Shown here one piece after another: positions 17,434-24,714 of a stretch of 64,000 nt of DNA; position 1 is the first letter of the stretch, and every line of letters begins with the position of its first letter. The position numbers were made by a program, and so were the translations under genes. The notes beneath the pieces were generated by a model that worked only from the letters and a program-made list of their open reading frames with translations, did no database searches and was not told the origin of the DNA. Location of the stretch: assembly GCA_002722055.1 (NCBI GenBank), contig PBKD01000012.1:18085-82084 (forward strand), written 5' to 3'. This DNA is from Rhodospirillaceae bacterium (GTDB lineage Bacteria > Pseudomonadota > Alphaproteobacteria > SHVP01).

Positions 17434-18249
17434 ATGGCTATATCTATAAATACTAACTTAGCAGCTGCTGTAGCTGTACAAAATTTAAATAAAACAAATA
17501 AACTACTTAATAGTTCACAACTTAATATTGCTACTGGTTTAAGGGTAAATGGTCCAAAGGATGATGCATCTACTTATGCTATTGCCCAAAATCAGAGAGG
17601 TGATGTTGCTGGTTTCAAAGCTATTAGAAGTGCTTTAGCAAGCGGAGAGTCAGCAGTAAATGTTGCTATCGATGCTGGAAAGGCAATTTCTGATTTATTA
17701 ATTGAAATTAAAGCAAAAGTTGTTCAATCAAACCAATCCACATTAGATGCTGCATCAAGAACTGCACTTCATAATGATATGAAAGCATTAAGAGATCAAA
17801 TTACTTCAATTGTTAATACAGCTGAGTTTAATGATGTGAACTTAATTCAATCTGGTGCACCAACATTTTCAGTTTTAAGTAATGTTGATGGAAGTGTAAT
17901 TAAGGTTAGTGCTCAAGAGATGCATACTACATCACTTGCAGTAAATGCAATCAACTTATTAACAAGTGCTAATGCTGCTTCAGCACTAGGAGCAATTAAT
18001 ACTGCTATTTTGATAGCATCTGAAAGGTTAGCGGGCTTAGGTGCTTCAGCAAAACGGTTAGATGTACAAAGTGAGTTTATTGTCAAATTAACAGACGTTT
18101 TAATAGATGGTGTTGGTAACCTTGTTGATGCTGATATGGGTGAAGAAAGTGCAAGACTTCAGGCTTTGCAAGTTAAGCAACAACTTGGTATTCAAGCTAT
18201 TTCAATTGCTAATGCTCAACCACAATCAGTGCTTGGGTTATTTAGGTAA
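17434..18249 (+). CDS. Flagellin 1
   Basis: This is a 271-residue flagellin. ATG 17434 is chosen over the upstream in-frame ATG because the conserved N-terminus MAISINTNLAAAVAVQNLN starts here and the sigma-54 promoter sits just upstream. The N-terminal D0/D1 helix (LNKTNKLLNSSQLNIATGLRV) and C-terminal D0 helix ending ANAQPQSVLGLFR are intact. Only a short central segment separates them, so the protein lacks large surface domains, like Caulobacter FljK-class flagellins. The surface-exposed middle has many Ser/Thr residues that could be O-glycosylated by the TPR-glycosyltransferase. It heads a flagellin-flbT-flaF unit. Confidence 0.97.
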   Translation: MAISINTNLAAAVAVQNLNKTNKLLNSSQLNIATGLRVNGPKDDASTYAIAQNQRGDVAGFKAIRSALASGESAVNVAIDAGKAISDLLIEIKAKVVQSNQSTLDAASRTALHNDMKALRDQITSIVNTAEFNDVNLIQSGAPTFSVLSNVDGSVIKVSAQEMHTTSLAVNAINLLTSANAASALGAINTAILIASERLAGLGASAKRLDVQSEFIVKLTDVLIDGVGNLVDADMGEESARLQALQVKQQLGIQAISIANAQPQSVLGLFR

Positions 18250-18266
18250 TAAATTAATAATTAATT

Positions 18267-18302
18267 GAGGAGGGAGCTAGAAATAGTTCCGTAAAATGTA
18301 TG
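18267..18302 (+). promoter_or_regulatory. Hairpin-bridged ribosome binding site of flbT1
   Basis: A strong Shine-Dalgarno sequence, GAGGAGG (18267-18273), is about 27 nt from the ATG at 18300, too far to work directly. Between them GGAGCTA (18273-18279), a GAAA tetraloop and TAGTTCC (18284-18290) form a 7-bp hairpin with one G-U pair. Folding removes the hairpin from the path and leaves only 9 nt between its base and the ATG, close to ideal spacing. No in-frame start codon lies nearer the Shine-Dalgarno sequence. Confidence 0.6.
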
Positions 18303-18698
18303 CCTTTAAAATTAACATTAAAACCAGGCGAGAAATTTGTTCTAAATGGTGGTGTTTTGATCAACGGTGATAGAAGAGCAGATTTGATAATAGAAAATCA
18401 GGTTTCTCTTTTAAGAGAAAGAGATGTACTTCAACCTATTGAAGCAAATACACCAGTAAAGAGAATATATTTTTCAATAATGATGATGTATCTTGATGGT
18501 GGCTTAGAGAGTGGCCATTATAATGATTTTACTGAAACAATGACTGACTTTATGAGTTTACTAACTACAGAAAGTGCACTTAAAAAGTGTCAACATATCT
18601 TGGATGAAGTACACGAACAAAGATTTTATACAGCATTAATGACTTGTAAGTCACTTCTTCCCTTTGAGAAAGAGAGATTAGAATATGTCGTACAGTAG
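18300..18698 (+). CDS. flbT: FlbT, flagellin translation repressor, copy 1
   Basis: This 132-residue protein begins MPLKLTLKPGEKFVLNGGVL, the FlbT signature, and ends in the conserved LLPFEKERLEYV segment. In Caulobacter FlbT acts on the 5' leader of flagellin mRNA and couples its stability to hook completion. It lies between flagellin 1 and flaF and overlaps flaF by 14 bp. The ribosome site is separated from the start codon by a GNRA-loop hairpin, so expression may be RNA-structure controlled. A second, diverged flbT follows flagellin 3. Confidence 0.95.
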   Translation: MPLKLTLKPGEKFVLNGGVLINGDRRADLIIENQVSLLRERDVLQPIEANTPVKRIYFSIMMMYLDGGLESGHYNDFTETMTDFMSLLTTESALKKCQHILDEVHEQRFYTALMTCKSLLPFEKERLEYVVQ

Positions 18699-19071
18699 TA
18701 ATGAAGCAACGTTAGGTAAAAGTGAATCTGTAATTCCACCAGAAGCTGTTGTGGATGCACGCAAAACTGAAATAGAAGCTTTTGAAAAGGCTACTCAATC
18801 CCTAATTAAAAATAAAGAGAAAGAAATTACTAATCAAAGCTTTATAGAAGCAATAGAGTTAAATAAGCTTTTGTGGAGAACACTAGAAACTGATTTAGCA
18901 TCAAAGGAAAATCAACTTCCAGATGCTCTAAAAGCAAAATTAATTTCAGTTGCTATGTGGGTTGAAAAACATTCTTTACTTGCTGAAAAAGGTGAAGCTA
19001 AGGTTGATTCACTTATCGAAGTAAATCAATCAATTGTAAAGGGCTTAATAGCTTCAACTGAAAGAGAATAA
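18685..19071 (+). CDS. flaF: FlaF, flagellin biosynthesis regulator, copy 1
   Basis: This 128-residue protein has the FlaF core ALELNK-like IEAIELNKLLWRTLETDLA, LPDALKAKLISVAMWVEKH, and a C-terminal IEVNQSIVKGL helix. FlaF works with FlbT in alphaproteobacteria as a positive factor and flagellin chaperone. The start overlaps the end of flbT1 by 14 bp, so the two are translationally coupled. It is followed by an inverted repeat and then a second flaF. Confidence 0.93.
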   Translation: MSYSSNEATLGKSESVIPPEAVVDARKTEIEAFEKATQSLIKNKEKEITNQSFIEAIELNKLLWRTLETDLASKENQLPDALKAKLISVAMWVEKHSLLAEKGEAKVDSLIEVNQSIVKGLIASTERE

Positions 19072-19078
19072 AAATATT

Positions 19079-19154
19079 TAACGATAGTTATTTATATATT
19101 TAAAAAGAACATATAATGGTATATATTTCAAAAAATATTCAATAACTATCGTTA
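19079..19154. repeat. 14-bp perfect inverted repeat between the two flaF genes
   Basis: TAACGATAGTTATT (19079-19092) and AATAACTATCGTTA (19141-19154) are exact inverse copies around a 48-bp segment. That segment contains a TATAAT (19112-19117). No T-run follows either arm, so it does not look like a simple terminator. Paired operators around a promoter, or a large hairpin in a flaF1-flaF2 transcript, are the plausible readings. Confidence 0.7.
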
Positions 19155-19181
19155 TTATTCAAGACAGAAAGTCTAAATACT

Positions 19182-19592
19182 ATGTCGATAAATAAGTATA
19201 AAGCAGCACAAAACTCTACTGAGAATCCCCGACAGACAGAATATAGACTTTTTGCAGATGTTACTAAAGCATTAATATCAATTAAGGATCTAAATTCAAA
19301 ATATAAAGGACCAGAATTTTTTAAAACCCTTGATTGGAATAGACGTCTTTGGTTAGCTCTTCAAACTGATTTAGCTCATGAAGAAAATAGATTCCCCGAG
19401 GAATTGAAGGCTAATCTTATATCTATTTCTTTATGGGTTGATAAGCAAACTAGGTCTGTCATGAAAGGTGAAGCTCAAATTGAAACGCTTATCACGATAA
19501 ACAGGACAATAATGGAAGGTTTACTTGCGTCATCTCAGGAAAAAAAATCTTCTGAAAAATCAAATCAAACAAATTCTGATAAAATTATTTAA
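19182..19592 (+). CDS. flaF: FlaF, copy 2
   Basis: This 136-residue FlaF has the core DWNRRLWLALQTDLAHEENRFP, EELKANLISISLWVDKQT and TINRTIMEGLLAS. It shares the pattern but is clearly diverged from copy 1, so it is a functional paralogue rather than a recent tandem duplicate. The C-terminus is extended by a Lys/Ser/Asn-rich tail. It stands alone between the inverted repeat and the flagellin 2 promoter and may serve flagellins 2 and 3, as copy 1 serves flagellin 1. Confidence 0.92.
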   Translation: MSINKYKAAQNSTENPRQTEYRLFADVTKALISIKDLNSKYKGPEFFKTLDWNRRLWLALQTDLAHEENRFPEELKANLISISLWVDKQTRSVMKGEAQIETLITINRTIMEGLLASSQEKKSSEKSNQTNSDKII

Positions 19593-19605
19593 TTTACAGC
19601 TATTA

Positions 19606-19651
19606 GGCAAAAATTTCCTATTATGGCAAAAATTGCCTGGTAAAATTTGCC
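19606..19651. promoter_or_regulatory. Three tandem GGCAA-N3-TTGCC sites (putative sigma-54 enhancer)
   Basis: Copy 2, GGCAA-AAA-TTGCC (19625-19637), is a perfect inverted repeat. Copy 1 (19606-19618, GGCAA-AAA-TTTCC) and copy 3 (19639-19651, GGTAA-AAT-TTGCC) each differ by one base. They lie 110-150 bp upstream of the flagellin 2 promoter, a typical enhancer position. Caulobacter FlbD 'ftr' sites also carry a CGGCA/TGCCG-type dyad, so an FlbD-like activator is a fair guess. Confidence 0.6.
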
Positions 19652-19717
19652 TTTATTATATTTCTTAGCATAATTGTATATTTTTTTTAATATGGTTAAT
19701 TAGTTAATTTAAATTAT

Positions 19718-19730
19718 TAACAATTACTTA
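19718..19730 (+). promoter_or_regulatory. IHF-like site of the flagellin 2 promoter
   Basis: TAACAATTACTTA matches WATCAANNNNTTR with one mismatch. It lies between the three enhancer-like dyads and the -24 element, 29 bp upstream of the GG. Confidence 0.35.
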
Positions 19731-19757
19731 AAATTAAATTAATTTTTTGTTAATTAA

Positions 19758-19775
19758 TTGGCATACCCATTGCTT
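19758..19775 (+). promoter_or_regulatory. Sigma-54 promoter of flagellin 2
   Basis: TTGGCAT-ACCCA-TTGCTT has GG at 19760-19761 and GC at 19772-19773, 10 nt apart. It is nearly identical to the flagellin 1 promoter. The expected leader of about 79 nt contains CCAGC-AAAAA-GCTGG (19818-19832), a hairpin that could be an FlbT target. Confidence 0.85.
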
Positions 19776-19863
19776 ATTATAAGTTGTTTTTAACTAACCG
19801 CTAGCAAAATGTTGGCGCCAGCAAAAAGCTGGATTCGCAATCTTAGAAAGAGGCAAGAATACA

Positions 19864-20685
19864 ATGGTACAAGGATTATCTATTAATACAAACCCTGCAG
19901 CACATGTAGCGCTGCAACAGTTGAATAAGACTAATAAACTACTTAATCATACTCAGTTGAAAATTACATCAGGTCTTAAAGTGAATGGACCTAAAGATGA
20001 CTCTTCAACATTCCAGATATCAACGCGTCTTAGAGGTGATATTTCTGGTGTTAATGCTGTTAAAATTGCATTAACAAATGGTGATTCTACTGTTCAAACA
20101 GCTATAACAGCTGGTAAACACATAAAAGATCTCCTAATTGAAATGAAGGGAAAAGTTATTCAAGCGAACCAGGCAGGTATCGATGGTAACTCAAGAACCG
20201 CTCTTCACAATGACTTCAGAGCTTTAGCAGACCAAATTTCTACTATTGCTTTAACTGCTGAATTTAACGATGCTAACCTGATTAAATCTGGTGCAACTAC
20301 ATTCACGGTTTTAAGTTCTCAAGATGGAAGTACAATTTCAATTAGTGCTCAATCAATGGATACTACTGCTTTGGCCATTAATGCCTCGAATCTTACAACA
20401 AGCGGCAGTGCAGCTGCTGCTAGAACAGCTATAGATAGTGCTATAGTTCTAGCTGCTGATAAACTTGCTGTTCTTGGTGCTGCATCAAAAAGAGTTGATG
20501 TTCAATTAGAATTTACAGGTTCTTTGGCGGACATTCTTACTGAAGGTTTAGGAAATCTCGTAGATGCTGACCTTGCAAAAGAAAGTGCCCAATTACAAGC
20601 ATTCCAGATCAAACAACAATTAGGTGTTCAAGCATTAGCAATAGCAAATGCTGGTCCACAAACGATCTTGGGGCTATTTCAATAA
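19864..20685 (+). CDS. Flagellin 2
   Basis: This 273-residue flagellin has intact terminal D0/D1 regions: MVQGLSINTNPAAHVALQQLNKTN at the start and the last residues PQTILGLFQ. The ATG at 19864 has GAAAGAGG upstream and a sigma-54 promoter about 90 bp away. It is closer to flagellin 3 than to flagellin 1: both share the GKVIQANQAG and TSGSAAAARTAI segments. The middle is short and rich in Thr/Ser. It is the first gene of a flagellin 2-flagellin 3 pair separated by a strong hairpin. Confidence 0.97.
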   Translation: MVQGLSINTNPAAHVALQQLNKTNKLLNHTQLKITSGLKVNGPKDDSSTFQISTRLRGDISGVNAVKIALTNGDSTVQTAITAGKHIKDLLIEMKGKVIQANQAGIDGNSRTALHNDFRALADQISTIALTAEFNDANLIKSGATTFTVLSSQDGSTISISAQSMDTTALAINASNLTTSGSAAAARTAIDSAIVLAADKLAVLGAASKRVDVQLEFTGSLADILTEGLGNLVDADLAKESAQLQAFQIKQQLGVQALAIANAGPQTILGLFQ

Positions 20686-20694
20686 GGGTTTATA

Positions 20695-20726
20695 GGGCTA
20701 CTTAGTTTCCATTTTTTAAGTAGCCC
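20695..20726 (+). terminator. 10-bp stem hairpin after flagellin 2
   Basis: GGGCTACTTA (20695-20704) pairs perfectly with TAAGTAGCCC (20717-20726) around a 12-nt loop. Flanking GTTT and AAAC can extend the stem after a small bulge. No U-run follows, so it may be an mRNA-stabilising or partial termination element that sets the ratio of flagellin 2 to flagellin 3. Confidence 0.6.
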
Positions 20727-20780
20727 AAACTCTTCACCTCTGCAGAAGGCGGGGAATTAACTTAGAAGAAGGAAAACAAA

Positions 20781-21608
20781 ATGGTTAAAGGTCTATCTGT
20801 TCATACGAACGTTGGGCAACTAGCTGCTCTTAGTCATTTGGGGGTAACAAACAGGGTTTTACAAGACACTCAGCTTAGAGTTACAAGTGGATTAAAGATA
20901 AATAACCCACAAGACGACTCTTCTGGATTTCAAATTTCCACAAGAATAAGAGGGGATATTGTAGGAATCACAGCTGTAAGAACCTCACTTGATCTCGGGG
21001 TGACTACTGTTAACGTAGCTATAGAAGGTGGTAAAAGCATCAAAGATTTAGCTATAGAGATGAAAGGGAAAGTAATTCAGGCTAATCAAGCAGGTTTGGA
21101 TACTAACTCAAGGACAGCATTACATAATGATTTTATTGCATTAAGAGATCAAATTAATACTATTGCTCTTTCAGCAGAGTTTAATGAGAATAACATTATT
21201 AAATCAGGAGCTACAACATTAGCTGTTTTGAGTACACAGGATGGAAGTACAATTACAGTTTCAGCTCAAATAATGGATTCAACTACTTTACAAATTAATG
21301 CTACAAATCTAACTACTAGTGGGAGTGCAGCAGCAGCAAGGACGGCTATTGAAACTGCTATAGCATTAGCTGGTGATAAGCTTGCAGCATTAGGTGCATC
21401 TCAAAAATCACTAACTATTCAATCAGATTTTACCAGTAAAACAATTGATAGTTTAAAAGAAGCCTTGGGAACACTTGTTGATGCTGATTTAGCAGAAGAG
21501 TCAGCAAAACTTCAGGCATTGCAGATTCAGCAAGCTTTAGGTGTTCAAGCTTTAAATATTGCTAACGCTGGACCGCAGCAGTTACTCGGTCTATTTGGAA
21601 TAAGATAA
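20781..21608 (+). CDS. Flagellin 3
   Basis: This 275-residue flagellin starts MVKGLSVHTNVGQLAALSHL and ends PQQLLGLFGIR. Terminal D0/D1 helices are conserved, and an ELR-like motif region reads LRVTSGLKINNPQDDSSGF. No sigma-54 promoter is seen in the 95 bp before it, so it is probably read from the flagellin 2 promoter through the intervening hairpin. The ribosome site is GAAGAAGG. A very stable hairpin follows the stop. Confidence 0.97.
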   Translation: MVKGLSVHTNVGQLAALSHLGVTNRVLQDTQLRVTSGLKINNPQDDSSGFQISTRIRGDIVGITAVRTSLDLGVTTVNVAIEGGKSIKDLAIEMKGKVIQANQAGLDTNSRTALHNDFIALRDQINTIALSAEFNENNIIKSGATTLAVLSTQDGSTITVSAQIMDSTTLQINATNLTTSGSAAAARTAIETAIALAGDKLAALGASQKSLTIQSDFTSKTIDSLKEALGTLVDADLAEESAKLQALQIQQALGVQALNIANAGPQQLLGLFGIR

Positions 21609-21614
21609 TTAAAT

Positions 21615-21642
21615 TAGGTAGGGGGTAAATGCCCCCTACCTA
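21615..21642 (+). terminator. 11-bp GC-rich hairpin after flagellin 3
   Basis: TAGGTAGGGGG (21615-21625) and CCCCCTACCTA (21632-21642) form a perfect stem around a 6-nt loop, starting 7 bp after the stop. It is one of the most stable hairpins in the window. The downstream bases are AT-rich but contain no clear U-run. It probably ends or protects the flagellin transcript. Confidence 0.7.
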
Positions 21643-21736
21643 TATATTGGAAGTTAAAAAATTAATATGTTAGAAAATATTAGAAATAATATAAGTTTTT
21701 CAATAAACTTTTTTTATACTTGTTTTAGAGGTTAAC

Positions 21737-22204
21737 ATGGCTTTAAAGTTAACCTTAAAACCAGGAGAGAAGTTTGTAATTAACGGTGCTGTTATAGTTA
21801 ATGGAGAAAGAAGGTCGCATCTATTAATTCAAAACAAAGTTTCTATGTTAAGAGAAAAAGATGTTATGCAACAATCCGAGGCAAATACACCTGTAAAACA
21901 CATATATTTTGCAATTCAAATGCTATATTTAGATGAGACAAATGATTCTTCTTTTTATGATGAATTCGCAAAGAGAATCCAAGAATTTATGTCAGCAATT
22001 GTTGATAAAGATGCACTTAACAAATGTGGTAAAATTTTAAATGCCGTAAATAATGGCAACTATTATTATGGGTTAACAATATGTAAAAAGCTTTTGCCAT
22101 TTGAAAGATCAAGGCTTGAATATTTCTCCAATGGTAGTAGTGATTGCAATAAAGAAAAAATAGAAGAAAAACAGATTGAAGAGAGTAAAGTAATATCAGC
22201 TTAG
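21737..22204 (+). CDS. flbT: FlbT, copy 2
   Basis: This 155-residue protein begins MALKLTLKPGEKFVINGAVI and has the conserved LLPFERSRLEYF end. A 20-odd residue Glu/Lys-rich tail, absent from copy 1, follows. The ribosome site (AGAGG, 7 nt from the ATG) is conventional, unlike that of copy 1. The two copies share the core but differ at many positions. Its place after flagellins 2 and 3 mirrors flbT1 after flagellin 1, which suggests one repressor per flagellin unit. Confidence 0.94.
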   Translation: MALKLTLKPGEKFVINGAVIVNGERRSHLLIQNKVSMLREKDVMQQSEANTPVKHIYFAIQMLYLDETNDSSFYDEFAKRIQEFMSAIVDKDALNKCGKILNAVNNGNYYYGLTICKKLLPFERSRLEYFSNGSSDCNKEKIEEKQIEESKVISA

Positions 22205-22250
22205 TTAATTTTTGTATTTAGTAAATTTAATTTAATCAGGGTAGCTAGAT

Positions 22251-22598
22251 ATGGAAATAAATATTGACAAAATAAATTATTATAAAAATTTACAATTAGA
22301 TAAATCTATAAATAAAAGAGATAATTCTTTAATAAACAAAAACCAACAAAGTATATCAGTTGATAAGTCTTATCTTAATTCACAATCTAATATTGTTGGT
22401 CTTAATTATATGCAGAATAAAAGTTTGAGTATTCTGCAAGATATTGAGAGTGGTAGAACTGTATATAGATATATTGATAAAAGAACAGATTCTATTATAA
22501 CACAATATCCCAGAGATAGTGAATTAGCAAGAATTGCTTTCTTGAATAAAATCCAGAAGGTAGCTTTAAAAAAATTAGTTAAAGAAGAAAAGAATTAA
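22251..22598 (+). CDS. FlaG-like small flagellar protein
   Basis: This is a 115-residue protein. The first two thirds are low-complexity (Asn, Lys, Ser). The C-terminal part, GRTVYRYIDKRTDSIITQYPRD, resembles the FlaG beta-hairpin (V-x-x-IDxxTxEVIxQxP) that alphaproteobacterial flagellin loci often encode. The start ATG 22251 is 46 bp after flbT2 with a weak ribosome site. FlaG proteins influence filament length. The match is short, so the call is tentative. Confidence 0.5.
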   Translation: MEINIDKINYYKNLQLDKSINKRDNSLINKNQQSISVDKSYLNSQSNIVGLNYMQNKSLSILQDIESGRTVYRYIDKRTDSIITQYPRDSELARIAFLNKIQKVALKKLVKEEKN

Positions 22599-22601
22599 GT
22601 A

Positions 22602-23045
22602 CTATATTATTTCGTTAAGAACTATAGAAACAGGTTTTTGATTACTTTTTGGTGTTAAAAAACTCATAGAGTAATTGTTATAACCTCTAGGTGGGTTATT
22701 AATCCTAGCAACTTCTTCACTTATAGATTTTATCATACGTTCAGTGACAGTTTTTGCTGCGAATAATGCTCTATTATGATCGTCTAATATTTTTTTGAAC
22801 TTATTTAAGGTTGATTTTAATATCTCTAATTCTGAAGTTGAATCAGTAAATGAATCTCTGGGTAATAGACTTAATTCTTTTATTTCTTTCTCATAATAAT
22901 TACTAAGGGAAGTTTTATCTTTTTCTAGTGACTTAATTTCAGAAGGTCTTTTATTTTTTTTTAAATGTTCTGTTTCCATTATAATAATTTTTGAAAGTTT
23001 ATTTATTACATTTAATAAATCGTTAATTCTTTTAGGCAAATTCAT
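22602..23045 (-). CDS. FlgN-like flagellar export chaperone
   Basis: This 147-residue, mostly alpha-helical protein has MNLPKRINDLLNVINKLSKIIIMETEHLKK at the start (heptad-like) and the DKTSLSNYYEKEIKEL segment typical of FlgN/FliT-class chaperones. A C-terminal tail follows that could bind hook-associated proteins. It is the last gene of a minus-strand operon flgI-flgJ-flgN, starting 1 bp after flgJ. Gene order supports FlgN more than sequence does, because these chaperones diverge rapidly. Confidence 0.65.
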   Translation of the reverse strand: MNLPKRINDLLNVINKLSKIIIMETEHLKKNKRPSEIKSLEKDKTSLSNYYEKEIKELSLLPRDSFTDSTSELEILKSTLNKFKKILDDHNRALFAAKTVTERMIKSISEEVARINNPPRGYNNYSMSFLTPKSNQKPVSIVLNEII

Positions 23046-23046
23046 A

Positions 23047-23352
23047 TCATATTCCCTGTGATTTGATTATCTCATTAAATACTGCACTACTTATGCCAAT
23101 ACCGCCTTGTTTGCTGATAGATTTTGATATTTCCTCATTTAACATTGATCTGTACATTTTTTCAGATGAACCACCACTAAACTCTCCAGGTTCAACCCCG
23201 GAATACATTGATTCTAAAAATTCAAAAATAAAAACGGACTCAAAAGATTCTGCAGCAGACTTTGCCTCTTTTATAAATCTACTATTAGAATTGTTAATTA
23301 AATAATTAGATTGTTTGTTTAATATAATATTTTCATAATTATTTATTTCCAT
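23047..23352 (-). CDS. flgJ: FlgJ-type rod-binding protein (N-terminal domain only)
   Basis: This 101-residue protein corresponds to the rod-binding domain: AAESFESVFIFEFLESMYSG, then MYRSMLNEEISKSISKQGGIGIS. The muramidase domain of gammaproteobacterial FlgJ is absent, as is usual in alphaproteobacteria, where the cell-wall hydrolase is a separate protein. Its start overlaps the stop of flgI by one base. It caps and assembles the flagellar rod in the periplasm. Confidence 0.85.
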   Translation of the reverse strand: MEINNYENIILNKQSNYLINNSNSRFIKEAKSAAESFESVFIFEFLESMYSGVEPGEFSGGSSEKMYRSMLNEEISKSISKQGGIGISSAVFNEIIKSQGI

Positions 23353-24500
23353 TACATTAACCTTATATCTGCTTGAAGAGCGCCAGCTGTTTTTAATGCT
23401 TGAAGAATAGAAATCATATCTCTTGGGCCAATTCCAAGTGAATTAAGTCCATTTACTAAGTCTTGTAAATTAACACTTTCTTTTACTACAGCCAGTTTTT
23501 TATCATCTTGTGATACTTCTATAGTAGTTCTAGGAACTGTAACTGTTTCACCTTTAGCTGCAAATGGCTGAGGTTGTGAAACTTGTGGAGTTTCGGTAAT
23601 ACTTATTGAAAGTGTGCCTAATGCAATAGCGACTGTATTAACTTTTACATCATTACCTAAAACAATTACTCCTGTTGCTTCATCAATCACTACTCTTGCA
23701 GGTTGATCTGTATCAACTCTTAATTGCTCTATATCTGTAAGTAATTTTACCATCTTATTAGTATAATTTTCCGGGGTCGTTAAACTAATTGTACCTGGGT
23801 CTTCGACATTTGCAGCTTCTTTACCTAAAAAATTATTTATTGTATTTGCAATCCTATTAGCTGTTGTGAAGTCAGGGTTTTTCATTGATATACGAATTTG
23901 ATTTAGATTGCTAAGTTCAAAAGCTATTTCTTGTTCAACTATTGCTCCCTGAGGAACTCTTCCAGCAGTTGGAACTCCCTTTACTATTGATGCTGCAGCT
24001 CCTTGAGCTTCAAATCCCCCAACTAGAACTGGTCCTTGGCCTACAGCATAAACTTGACCATTTGCCCCAACTAATGGAGTTACTAGTAATGTTCCACCAA
24101 GTAAACTTTTTGCATCACCGAGTGTGCTGACATTTAGATCTATTCTGCTTCCTTGTCGCGCAAATGGAGGTAGATTCGCAGAAACCATAACAGCTGCAAC
24201 ATTTTTAGTGTTTAATCCTGACCCTCTGGTATTTACACCAAGTCTCTCAAGCATTCCCTCCAGACTTTGTTTAGTAAAAGGAGAATTACCAAGTGAATCA
24301 CCACTGCCATTTAAACCAACTACTAGACCATATCCAACTAAAATATTATCTCTAATACCTTCAAAATTGACTATATCTTTTATTCGCGACGATGAATGAG
24401 AGTAATTAATAGAAAATGTGAAAAAAATAAAAATAGTAAAAAACTTAAGTAAATAACTAAATTTATTTGATTTAAAAATATTTTGATTAATTTTGTTCAT
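23352..24500 (-). CDS. flgI: FlgI, flagellar P-ring protein
   Basis: This is a 382-residue precursor. The N-terminal signal sequence has a long Phe/Ile-rich hydrophobic core and likely cleavage after SHS. The mature protein starts with the classic SSRIKDIVNFEGIRDNILVG and keeps the GLVVGLNGSGD, GQGPVLVGGF and C-terminal LNSLGIGPRDMISILQALK blocks. FlgI forms the periplasmic P ring around the rod. The gene is divergent from fliX, heads flgI-flgJ-flgN, and has a sigma-54 promoter with an IHF-like site. Confidence 0.97.
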   Translation of the reverse strand: MNKINQNIFKSNKFSYLLKFFTIFIFFTFSINYSHSSSRIKDIVNFEGIRDNILVGYGLVVGLNGSGDSLGNSPFTKQSLEGMLERLGVNTRGSGLNTKNVAAVMVSANLPPFARQGSRIDLNVSTLGDAKSLLGGTLLVTPLVGANGQVYAVGQGPVLVGGFEAQGAAASIVKGVPTAGRVPQGAIVEQEIAFELSNLNQIRISMKNPDFTTANRIANTINNFLGKEAANVEDPGTISLTTPENYTNKMVKLLTDIEQLRVDTDQPARVVIDEATGVIVLGNDVKVNTVAIALGTLSISITETPQVSQPQPFAAKGETVTVPRTTIEVSQDDKKLAVVKESVNLQDLVNGLNSLGIGPRDMISILQALKTAGALQADIRLM

Positions 24501-24544
24501 TTTATTCTCTATGGGATTTCTTCCTACAAATACACAACTAGATA

Positions 24545-24561
24545 TGCGAAATATATGCCAA
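24545..24561 (-). promoter_or_regulatory. Sigma-54 promoter of the flgI operon
   Basis: On the minus strand the site reads TTGGCAT-ATATT-TCGCA, with GG at 24558-24559 and GC at 24546-24547 (10 nt between). The -12 TTGC is TCGC here, one mismatch. The expected transcript starts near 24534, about 34 nt before the flgI ATG. Confidence 0.7.
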
Positions 24562-24572
24562 GTTAAAAATAA

Positions 24573-24585
24573 TAACTTATTGATA
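24573..24585 (-). promoter_or_regulatory. IHF site of the flgI promoter
   Basis: TATCAATAAGTTA on the minus strand is a perfect match to WATCAANNNNTTR, 13 bp upstream of the -24 GG. Confidence 0.5.
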
Positions 24586-24658
24586 TTGTTAGTAAATTTT
24601 TTGAGTTTAAATTTTAATTTTTTAAAAAAGGAATAATTTTCCTAGTTTTATTAAAAAA

Positions 24659-24673
24659 TTAAATTTCTATTAA
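24659..24673 (+). promoter_or_regulatory. CtrA box of fliX
   Basis: TTAA-ATTTCTA-TTAA is an exact TTAA-N7-TTAA box followed by C, 41 bp before the fliX start. Caulobacter fliX is a CtrA-controlled class II gene divergent from flgI, and the same arrangement is seen here. Confidence 0.55.
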
Positions 24674-24714
24674 CTTTTATTGACCTAAATACCATTCAAA
24701 TAAGAGGTTGAAAA

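Noticed and set aside
19079..19154. Invertible promoter switch
   Set aside because: Arms and a TATAAT are present, but 48 bp is very short for site-specific inversion and no invertase gene is nearby. It is kept only as an unexplained repeat.
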